NCBI GenBank assembly: GCA_947372405.1
Contig: CANBTO010000285.1
Location: 1-6,698, forward strand
Source of the DNA: Verrucomicrobiaceae bacterium
GTDB taxonomy: Bacteria; Verrucomicrobiota; Verrucomicrobiae; Verrucomicrobiales; Akkermansiaceae
Direction: 5' to 3'
DNA: 6,698 nucleotides
In this document: in pieces, positions 1-5,730 of the stretch
Layout of the letters: every line of letters starts with the position of its first letter
Position numbering within the stretch: position 1 is the stretch's first letter
Position numbers and translations under genes: made by a program
The notes under the pieces: model-generated
Databases searched by the model: none
Told to the model about the DNA's origin: nothing
The model's input: the letters and a program-made list of their open reading frames with translations, nothing else

Positions 1-57
1 GGCGATGCTCATTTTCTTGCCTAACATCCTCAATCCAACTCCACTTCGCCCGTCACC
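1..57 (+). other. Leader upstream of pstC, no gene visible
   Basis: This short stretch before pstC has no recognisable SD sequence; the bases just before the ATG read CGTCACC. Positions 20-47 contain no G at all and are rich in C, A and T, which suggests an unstructured mRNA leader. A CTAAC pentamer, part of a dispersed motif family in this window, lies at 21-25. No convincing -35/-10 pair and no Pho-box direct repeat (CTGTCAT-like) can be seen, so the operon promoter, and perhaps pstS, should lie before position 1. Confidence 0.4.
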
Positions 58-1965
58 ATGACATCCGAAGAAGACGCATCCCCACCGGCAAACCACCGCT
101 TCCAGCGGAAAGGGTTTTCCTTCGAGCGGGCGATCCGGTTTTTCTTCGCCTCCAATGCCGGGCTGACCATCGTCATCCTCGTCCTGATCATCGTCTTCCT
201 GCTCAAGGAAGGACTCGGATTCTTCCCCGGATACCGCCGGGAGCTGGAAACCTACCGTGTCGCGGGCCTCGAGTTCGTCGATATTTCCCGCAAGAATCTA
301 ACAGCCCACGAGCAGCTCTCCAGCCTGCTCAACCGCTCCTACTACGCCGAGATCAACGGCAGGTGCGCGAAGGAAATGCGCCGCTCACTCGAGGCTGGCG
401 CGCTCTTCAACGCGTTCACCGACCAGATCGCGCCCACCCGCGACCTGATCGTGAACAACCCGCAGACGGACAACAACGACAGCTCCGCCATGCTCGTCGT
501 GCTGCGCGCCAACTATGAGAAACAACGCGCGAAAGCCGTCGGCGATCTCCTGCCCACTCCACATCTAACCGTTCAGGAGCGCGCGCAGTTGATCGACTCG
601 CTGCGCACTCGCCCCGCCGATGCCACCGATGATCCGCCGCTGGTCGCGGAGCTGGCCGCGCAGTTCGCCGCCGCCCAGCAGAAACACGCGGAACCGCTGC
701 AAGCCTTCCGCGCCACCATCGATGCGTTCTCCGCGGCCGGCAACGATCTCAGCGCGGCGGTTTCGGACATGACCACCAGCGTCACCGCCACCAAGGAGAA
801 GATCCTGAGCGCTGACATTCTCGAAAACGACCGCAAGACCCTGCTCGCCGCGGCCTCCAACGCCAAGGATCCCGCCGAACGCGAAAAGATGCTGGCCGAG
901 GCCAACGCGTCGCTCGCCGAAAAGGTGGATACCGAAGGACCGATCCGATCACTGCTGGAACGCAGGCCGGAATGCATCCGCCTCCATCAAGCGCTGAAGG
1001 AAACCGCCGGCGGCATTCACAAGGAACTGCCCACATCCCTGACTCAGCCCGAAGCCAGGCGGCTGTTGCACGCCGCCAGCACCGCATGGCCGGTCTTTCT
1101 CGCCGATCTCGCCGCCGCACCTGCGGCGATCCAGCGCTGGAATCCTAAGGAACCGGTCCCCCTCAGCGACGCCATCCTATCGTTTCTAACAGGCAAGGAC
1201 TGGGTCACCGGCGGCGAGTGGCAGGACTTCTACGGGATCCTGCCTCTTGCGGCGGGCTCGCTGATGATCTCGATCGTGGCGCTTTGCATCGCGGTGCCCG
1301 TCGGCATCGGTTCCGCCATCTACGTCAACCAGTTCGCCAGCTCTCTCGAACAATCGGTGGTCAAGCCGGTCATCGAGTTCATCCAGGCCATCCCGTCGGT
1401 GGTGCTCGGATTCGTGGGCATCCTGGTCTTCGGCACGGTGCTGCGGGAAATCTCGACGTTCGATTCGTTGCAATGGGTCCCCGGTTTTCCGATTGAAGAG
1501 CGCCTCAACATCTTCACCGCCGGCTGCCTGCTCGCGCTGATGTCCATCCCCACCATCTTCTCGCTGGCGGAGGACGCGCTCAACAACGTGCCGTCCGCCT
1601 ACGCCGAAGCCTCGGAGGCGCTGGGTGCCTCGCGCCTGCAGACGACCTTCCGCGTGACCATCCCCGCCGCCTTCTCCGGCATCCTCGCGGCGGTGCTGTT
1701 AGGCTTCGGCCGGGTGATCGGGGAAACCATGGTCGTGCTGCTGGTGGCCGGCAACCGCATCAAGATCCCGGATTTCTCCGCAGGCATCGGCACCTTTTTC
1801 CAGCCCACCCACACGCTCACCGGCATCATCGCGCAGGAACTCGGTGAGGTGCCGCTCGGCAGCGTCCACTACCGCGCGCTCTTCGTGGTGGGCATCCTGC
1901 TTTTCGTGATCGTGCTCGGCATCAACGCCACCGCCCACAGCTTCGTCAACCGCTCAAGGAACTAA
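58..1965 (+). CDS. pstC: Phosphate ABC transporter permease PstC with large periplasmic insertion
   Basis: PstC is one of the two inner-membrane permease subunits of the Pst phosphate importer. The product is 635 residues, about twice the usual length (E. coli PstC has 319). A first membrane helix at about residues 35-50 ends in the family-typical LLKEGLGFF. Roughly residues 57-365 are extra, mainly Ala/Glu/Lys-rich and probably helical, and should be periplasmic. The canonical permease domain then resumes near residue 370 (FLTGKDW, then YGILPLAAGS) with helices near 395-420, 435-462, 485-505, 540-565 and 605-625. The cytoplasmic EAA loop that contacts the ATPase is at about 505-538 (EASEALGAS). 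The ATG at 58 is the first in frame and places the N-terminus correctly before helix 1. There is no SD. The stop is followed 12 nt later by pstA, so the two are co-transcribed. Identity as PstC is secure; the role of the insertion is unknown. Confidence 0.95.
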   Translation: MTSEEDASPPANHRFQRKGFSFERAIRFFFASNAGLTIVILVLIIVFLLKEGLGFFPGYRRELETYRVAGLEFVDISRKNLTAHEQLSSLLNRSYYAEINGRCAKEMRRSLEAGALFNAFTDQIAPTRDLIVNNPQTDNNDSSAMLVVLRANYEKQRAKAVGDLLPTPHLTVQERAQLIDSLRTRPADATDDPPLVAELAAQFAAAQQKHAEPLQAFRATIDAFSAAGNDLSAAVSDMTTSVTATKEKILSADILENDRKTLLAAASNAKDPAEREKMLAEANASLAEKVDTEGPIRSLLERRPECIRLHQALKETAGGIHKELPTSLTQPEARRLLHAASTAWPVFLADLAAAPAAIQRWNPKEPVPLSDAILSFLTGKDWVTGGEWQDFYGILPLAAGSLMISIVALCIAVPVGIGSAIYVNQFASSLEQSVVKPVIEFIQAIPSVVLGFVGILVFGTVLREISTFDSLQWVPGFPIEERLNIFTAGCLLALMSIPTIFSLAEDALNNVPSAYAEASEALGASRLQTTFRVTIPAAFSGILAAVLLGFGRVIGETMVVLLVAGNRIKIPDFSAGIGTFFQPTHTLTGIIAQELGEVPLGSVHYRALFVVGILLFVIVLGINATAHSFVNRSRN

Positions 1966-1966
1966 C

Positions 1967-1971
1967 GGAAA
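1967..1971 (+). promoter_or_regulatory. Ribosome binding site of pstA
   Basis: GGAAA ends 6 nt before the pstA ATG and lies just after the pstC stop codon. It sits in the 10-mer CTAACGGAAA (1962-1971), which recurs exactly at 3109-3118 near the pstB copy 1 start. It is a weak SD match, but the spacing is right, and most other genes here have none. Confidence 0.5.
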
Positions 1972-1977
1972 CCGTCC

Positions 1978-3105
1978 ATGTTCAATCCCGAGAAACTCAT
2001 CCGCAAAGGGCGGCCTAAAGGCCACTCCAGGGACCTGCTCGTAAAGGGAATGCTCGCCGGCGTCACCTACTTCATCGTGATCATCGCGGTGCTGCTCTTT
2101 GGCAAGATCGTCAAGGACGGCGCGCCCGCCATCTTCTCCACGAAGTTCCCGTTCGTGGACACCGAGTTTCTCACCGCCAAAAACGAGACGTTGCATGTGT
2201 TCGACGACGCCCAAGGCACCCGCCACCAGCTCCCGGCCGGAAAATACAGCGACTACGTGAACGAACACGCCGGGCTGGCGCTCTACAACGAGCAGACCTT
2301 CTCCTACTCCGGCGGCGGCATCGCCGGGCCCATCGCCGGCACCGCGCTTCTTACCGTCGGCGCGATGGTCCTCGCGTTGTTCTTCGGCGTCAGCGCCGCG
2401 ATCTATCTGGCGGAGTATGCCAAACCAAGCCCGTTCATCCACGCGGTGCGTCTCGCCATCCTCAACCTCGCGGGTGTTCCTTCGATCGTCTTCGGCCTGT
2501 TCGGATTCTCGGTCTTCGTCCTCGCGGTGCCGATCATCACCAACACCCCTTCGGACCGCTCGATGCTCACCCTGCCGCTTTTCATCGGCAACTACGTGCT
2601 CAGCTTCCAGGGCTGGAACTCCTCGCTCATCGCCGGCTGCGCGACGCTGGCCTGCATGATCCTGCCCGTGATCATCACCGCCTCGGAAGAATCGCTGCGC
2701 GCCGTGCCCCAGGGTTTCCGGGACGCATCGCTTGCCATGGGTGGCACCCGCTGGCAAACCATCCGCAAATGCGTGCTGCCCTACTCGCTGCCCGGCATTC
2801 TGACATCCTCGCTGCTGGCCATCACCCGCGTGGCCGGAGAAACCGCGCCCATCATGTTCACCGCCGCCGTCGCCGCGAAGGATGACCTCCCGTGGCAGGG
2901 ACTCACCAACCCCTTCGCCATCCTGTCCTCGCAGGTGCAGGCGCTGCCCTATCACATCTACACCCTCGCCGCACGCATCCCGAGCTCGGAATACACCCGC
3001 CGCGCGCAATACGGATCGGTGCTCGTATTCCTTCTGTTAGTGGCGCTGCTCTCGTTCGGCTCCATGGTCCTGCGTGCGAAAATCCGACGGAAACTCAAAT
3101 GGTAA
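1978..3105 (+). CDS. pstA: Phosphate ABC transporter permease PstA
   Basis: PstA is the second membrane subunit of the phosphate importer and pairs with PstC to form the translocation path. It has 375 residues, longer than E. coli PstA (296). A basic N-terminus (residues 1-23) precedes helix 1 at about 24-44. An extended periplasmic segment follows at about 47-115, before further helices near 117-140, 160-184, 214-234, 271-292 and 345-365. The EAA loop is clear at about 238-268 ([19 protein letters not shown]), and [12 protein letters not shown] (285-296) is typical of the PstA family. The extra length lies mainly between helices 1 and 2, mirroring the much larger insertion in PstC. The start at 1978 is supported by GGAAA six bases upstream. 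The 3' end overlaps the preferred start of the first pstB by 7 nt, which implies translational coupling. Confidence 0.95.
   Translation: MFNPEKLIRKGRPKGHSRDLLVKGMLAGVTYFIVIIAVLLFGKIVKDGAPAIFSTKFPFVDTEFLTAKNETLHVFDDAQGTRHQLPAGKYSDYVNEHAGLALYNEQTFSYSGGGIAGPIAGTALLTVGAMVLALFFGVSAAIYLAEYAKPSPFIHAVRLAILNLAGVPSIVFGLFGFSVFVLAVPIITNTPSDRSMLTLPLFIGNYVLSFQGWNSSLIAGCATLACMILPVIITASEESLRAVPQGFRDASLAMGGTRWQTIRKCVLPYSLPGILTSSLLAITRVAGETAPIMFTAAVAAKDDLPWQGLTNPFAILSSQVQALPYHIYTLAARIPSSEYTRRAQYGSVLVFLLLVALLSFGSMVLRAKIRRKLKW
3089..3093 (+). promoter_or_regulatory. Ribosome binding site deciding the pstB copy 1 start
   Basis: GGAAA within pstA ends 5 nt before the ATG at 3099, almost the same spacing as the pstA site. 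A second GGAAA at 3114-3118 is 13 nt from the alternative ATG at 3132, which is too far for a good SD. This favours 3099 as the start. Confidence 0.45.
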
Positions 3106-3890
3106 TTTCTAACGGAAATCCCGATCCCGTCATGGACACCGCGATCCGCATCCAGGACCTCCGCTTCGCCTACGGCGCGAAGCAGGTGCTGCACGACATC
3201 GCGCTGGACATCCCGGCGCACCAGGTCACCGCCTTCATCGGCCCGTCCGGTTGCGGCAAGTCCACTTTGCTGCGCTGTATCAACCGCATCAACGACCGCA
3301 TCACGGGCGCGCGCATCACTTCCGGCTCCATCCACATCCACGACATCGACATCTATCGCAAGGACATCGACATCCAGGAACTCCGCCGCCGCGTGGGCAT
3401 GGTCTTCCAGAAATACAATCCCTTCGCGAAATCCATCTACGAAAACGTGGTTTACGGATTGCGGATCTCCGGCGTCACCGACCGCGACGAACTCGACGCC
3501 ACCGTGGAAAGCACGCTGCGCAGCGCCGCCCTCTGGGACGAGGTAAAGGACCGCCTTAACGCCAGCGCCCTCGGGCTTTCCGGTGGCCAGCAACAACGCC
3601 TCTGCATCGCTCGCGCCATCGCCACGGAACCGGACATCCTCTTGATGGACGAGCCCTGCGCCGCGCTCGACCCGCTGGCCACCCTCAAGATCGAGGAACT
3701 CATCACCGAGTTGAAGAAGAAGTTCACCATCGTCATCGTCACCCACAACATGGCCCAGGCCACGCGCTGCTCGGACCGCACCGCCTTCATGTATCTTGGC
3801 AAGCTGGTCGAATATGGAGCCACCCGGCAGATGTTCGAAAAACCCGCAGACCCGCAGACCGAAGCCTACATCACCGGCGTATTCGGTTGA
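3099..3890 (+). CDS. pstB: Phosphate ABC transporter ATP-binding protein PstB, copy 1
   Basis: This is the cytoplasmic ATPase that powers phosphate import through PstC/PstA. It has 263 residues from the ATG at 3099, or 252 from the in-frame ATG at 3132; E. coli PstB has 257. All nucleotide-binding motifs are intact (numbering from 3099): Walker [10 protein letters not shown] at 48-56, Q-loop VFQK with Gln104, signature LSGGQ at 160-164, Walker B ILLMDE at 180-185 and switch His216 in [13 protein letters not shown] after Walker A and the ending EAYITGVFG are PstB hallmarks. The D-loop region reads CAALDP, where copy 2 has the more usual CSALDP. The start overlaps the pstA stop by 7 nt and has a GGAAA five bases upstream, so I prefer 3099, but 3132 cannot be excluded. 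A second pstB follows after 15 nt. Confidence 0.95.
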   Translation: MVISNGNPDPVMDTAIRIQDLRFAYGAKQVLHDIALDIPAHQVTAFIGPSGCGKSTLLRCINRINDRITGARITSGSIHIHDIDIYRKDIDIQELRRRVGMVFQKYNPFAKSIYENVVYGLRISGVTDRDELDATVESTLRSAALWDEVKDRLNASALGLSGGQQQRLCIARAIATEPDILLMDEPCAALDPLATLKIEELITELKKKFTIVIVTHNMAQATRCSDRTAFMYLGKLVEYGATRQMFEKPADPQTEAYITGVFG

Positions 3891-3905
3891 ACCGGCACCC
3901 ATCCC

Positions 3906-4703
3906 ATGACTGATCTTTCCATCCACACGACAAACTCCCCGGGCGATGACGCCGCCGTCGAGGTGCGTGATCTGGACTTCAGCTATGGCACTTCGCAGGC
4001 ATTGAAGGGCATCTCGCTCACGCTGAAACAAAACGAGGTCACCGCCTTCATCGGTCCTTCAGGCTGCGGCAAGTCCACCTTGCTGCGCTGCATCAACCGC
4101 ATGAATGACGAGATCCCCGGCGCGCACGTCACCCGCGGCAGAATCAAGGTGGAGGGCATCGACATCCACCACCACTCCGTCGACGTGGTGCGCCTCCGCC
4201 GCGAGGTGGGAATGGTTTTCCAGAAGTCCAACCCCTTCCCCAGCACCATCCATGACAACGTCGCCTTCGGCCTGCGCATGCGCGGTGAGCGCAACAAGGC
4301 GGTGATCGACCAAGCCGTCGAGGAAAGCCTCAAAGCCGCAGCTTTGTGGGACGAGGTGAAGGACCGCCTCAAGGAATCCGCACTCGGACTCTCCGGCGGA
4401 CAACAGCAGCGGCTCTGCATCGCACGCACCATCGCCGTCAAACCGCTCGTCGTCCTGATGGACGAGCCGTGCAGCGCGCTGGATCCGATCGCCACGGCCA
4501 AGGTTGAGGAACTCATCTGGAACCTGAAACGCGACTATACTTTCGTCGTGGTTACCCACAACATGCAACAGGCGGCGCGGGTTTCCGACACCACCGCGTT
4601 TTTCCACATGGGGGAACTCGTCGAGGTTTCCGACACAAGGCAGATGTTCAGCAACCCCAGAATCAAGAGAACCGAGGATTACATCACCGGCCGCTTCGGC
4701 TAA
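3906..4703 (+). CDS. pstB: Phosphate ABC transporter ATP-binding protein PstB, copy 2
   Basis: This is a second complete PstB ATPase of 265 residues directly downstream of the first. By eye it shares well over half of its residues with copy 1. Walker [10 protein letters not shown] is at 50-58, Q-loop Gln106, signature LSGGQ at 162-166, Walker B VVLMDE at 182-187 and switch His218. It ends in EDYITGRFG. The first ~17 residues are a low-conservation polar extension. Copies differ most in the helical subdomain after the Q-loop (about 109-135 here), the part of ABC ATPases that contacts the permease EAA loops, and at the C-terminus. Tandem pstB genes are known elsewhere, for example pstBA/pstBB of Bacillus subtilis. 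The two products could form a heterodimer on PstC/PstA, or one could be an alternative subunit; the sequence does not decide. There is no SD before the ATG. Confidence 0.95.
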   Translation: MTDLSIHTTNSPGDDAAVEVRDLDFSYGTSQALKGISLTLKQNEVTAFIGPSGCGKSTLLRCINRMNDEIPGAHVTRGRIKVEGIDIHHHSVDVVRLRREVGMVFQKSNPFPSTIHDNVAFGLRMRGERNKAVIDQAVEESLKAAALWDEVKDRLKESALGLSGGQQQRLCIARTIAVKPLVVLMDEPCSALDPIATAKVEELIWNLKRDYTFVVVTHNMQQAARVSDTTAFFHMGELVEVSDTRQMFSNPRIKRTEDYITGRFG

Positions 4704-4705
4704 AG

Positions 4706-4740
4706 AACATCGAACTCCAAACGTTGAACATCGAACACGA
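4706..4740 (+). repeat. Heptamer array 1: five AAC-phased 7-nt units
   Basis: AAC recurs exactly every 7 nt at 4706, 4713, 4720, 4727 and 4734. The units read AACATCG, AACTCCA, AACGTTG, AACATCG, AACACGA. The 11-mer GAACATCGAAC occurs twice (4705-4715 and 4726-4736), 21 nt apart. The array begins 2 nt after the pstB copy 2 stop codon. No protein is encoded across it. The arrangement resembles the short heptanucleotide tandem repeats known in some cyanobacterial intergenic regions, but I know no function for it here. Confidence 0.75.
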
Positions 4741-4759
4741 GGATCCGCCTGCTCTTTCC

Positions 4760-4787
4760 ATCAACCATCAACTCTCAACCATCAACT
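4760..4787 (+). repeat. Heptamer array 2: four tandem 7-nt units before phoU
   Basis: Four consecutive units read ATCAACC, ATCAACT, CTCAACC, ATCAACT, so AAC falls at 4763, 4770, 4777 and 4784. The phase is shifted by one base relative to array 1. The array lies in a stretch without any G (4752-4799) and ends 10 nt before the phoU ATG. It could be an expanded repeat with no role, an unstructured ribosome-loading leader, or a protein-binding array. Confidence 0.75.
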
Positions 4788-4797
4788 TCTTCTCCCC

Positions 4798-5499
4798 ATG
4801 AACCAACCACACATCTTCCACGAATTCGACAACGCGGTGGGCACGCTCAAGGAGAACGTCCTGCTGATGGCCAGCCTCACCCGCCAGAACCTCGAAAAGT
4901 CGGTCAACGCGCTGGTCACACGCGATCTCGATCTCGCCCGCGCAGTGATCGCGGACGATTCGGACGTGGACGATCTTGAAGTGAAAATCGACCGTCTGGG
5001 CATGGAGATCCTCGTGCGCTTCCACCCGGTGGCCTCCGACCTGCGCTTCGTGATCACCTGCATGAAGATGGCCCACAACCTGGAGCGGATCTCCGACCAC
5101 GCCGTCAACATCGGGAAACGTGCCAAGAAGATCTGCAAGACCGCCGATGCGCTGGAAACCACCATCATCGAACCTCTCTACTCCAAGGCGGAGAAGCTCT
5201 TGAGAGACGCGGTGCTTGCCTTCACCGACAGCAACACCAACCTCGCGGAAAGCCTGAAAGCCGGCGACAAGGAACTCGACGTCGCCCACAAGGAAGTCAT
5301 CGCCCTTCTAACGGGACGGCTGGAGGGTTCCGGAACCCGTGCGGAAAACCTGCTGCACCTGATCTTCGTCGCCCGCTCTCTTGAACGCGTGGGCGATCTC
5401 GCCGTGAACATCGGTGAGGACTCGGTCTTCCTCAGCGAGGCCCGCGACATCCGGCACGACCACCGCAAGAAATCCGAAGGCGGCCAACCGCAGAATTGA
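4798..5499 (+). CDS. phoU: Phosphate signalling regulator PhoU
   Basis: PhoU is a cytoplasmic, all-helical peripheral protein that links the Pst transporter to the PhoR/PhoB two-component system and restrains phosphate uptake when phosphate is plentiful. The product has 233 residues (E. coli PhoU has 241). It shows two tandem three-helix PhoU repeats, each with the acidic metal-binding E-x-x-x-D motif: ERISDHAVNI with Glu96 and Asp100, and ERVGDLAVNIGED with Glu196 and Asp200. The N-terminal HIFHEFDNAVGTLKENVLLM also fits the family. The C-terminal tail from about 215 is charged and probably disordered. The ATG at 4798 has no SD and follows a G-free leader with heptamer repeats. Position after pstB matches pst operons in many bacteria; the 94-nt gap leaves room for separate control. 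Leu171 uses the rare codon CTA inside a CTAAC motif. Confidence 0.95.
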   Translation: MNQPHIFHEFDNAVGTLKENVLLMASLTRQNLEKSVNALVTRDLDLARAVIADDSDVDDLEVKIDRLGMEILVRFHPVASDLRFVITCMKMAHNLERISDHAVNIGKRAKKICKTADALETTIIEPLYSKAEKLLRDAVLAFTDSNTNLAESLKAGDKELDVAHKEVIALLTGRLEGSGTRAENLLHLIFVARSLERVGDLAVNIGEDSVFLSEARDIRHDHRKKSEGGQPQN

Positions 5500-5730
5500 C
5501 GGCGGAAGAAGCCGAGGCGAGAGCTACAGGATCTCCTGATACTGCACGCACGGCCGCTCATGTGCCCTTGTTGGGTCCCGGAATTCCGCGGATTCTCACT
5601 GGTCCGCCCGCCACCGGCATTTCCCGGGACGCCCCCGCCAAAATCCCGCCGTTTCAGCAATCCGCTTGCCAAATCCACCCTCCCGAGCCTAGTCCCTCAG
5701 CCCACATCCGAACCACGGACCGCTTTCATT
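5500..5730 (+). other. Non-coding gap between phoU and topB
   Basis: I see no gene here. A TTG-initiated reading frame beginning at 5496 runs through the gap and into topB out of frame, but its Pro/Arg/His-rich product looks like a shadow. The gap contains an imperfect 6-bp hairpin at 5581-5595 (GAATTC and GGATTC around CGC, with one G-T pair), the palindrome TCCCGGGA at 5622-5629, and GTCCCG (5575-5580) facing CGGGAC (5625-5630). None is followed by a T run, so no intrinsic terminator can be called. The last ~65 nt probably hold the topB promoter. Confidence 0.5.
5666..5695 (+). promoter_or_regulatory. Candidate topB promoter
   Basis: TTGCCA at 5666-5671 matches five of six bases of the sigma-70 -35 box (TTGACA). 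TAGTCC at 5690-5695, 18 nt further on, is only a weak -10 candidate. The ATG lies 35 nt after it, so placement is sensible. The -10 match is poor, so this is a guess from position and the -35 element. Confidence 0.25.

Noticed and set aside
1..57. Pho box (PhoB binding site) upstream of pstC
   Set aside because: No pair of CTGTCAT-like heptamers with 11-bp spacing is visible; the operator may lie upstream of the window.
1954..3009. Long open frame on the minus strand opposite pstA (351 codons)
   Set aside because: It mirrors pstA codons. The product is rich in Gly, Arg, His, Asp and Glu with no recognisable domain, a common artefact opposite genes with G/C-rich third positions.
1699..3039. 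TTA codons as bldA-type translational control
   Set aside because: Both TTA codons sit in GTTAG words in housekeeping transport genes, CTA codons follow the same context, and nothing else suggests an actinomycete.
2892..3098. N-terminal extension of pstB copy 1 back to 2892
   Set aside because: The added residues overlap pstA coding sequence and are Pro/His/Arg-rich shadow sequence. The ABC domain and a ribosome site support 3099.
2958..4031. Long minus-strand open frame opposite pstB copy 1 (357 codons)
   Set aside because: It lies opposite a clear ABC ATPase, crosses gene boundaries and has shadow-like composition rich in Val, Asp and Gly.
4705..4787. Heptamer arrays as a CRISPR array or as coding repeats
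   Set aside because: The units are only 7 nt with no spacer structure, and no start codon or open frame with supporting context crosses them.
5581..5595. Hairpin as intrinsic terminator of phoU
   Set aside because: The stem is only six pairs with one G-T, the loop is three bases and no T run follows.
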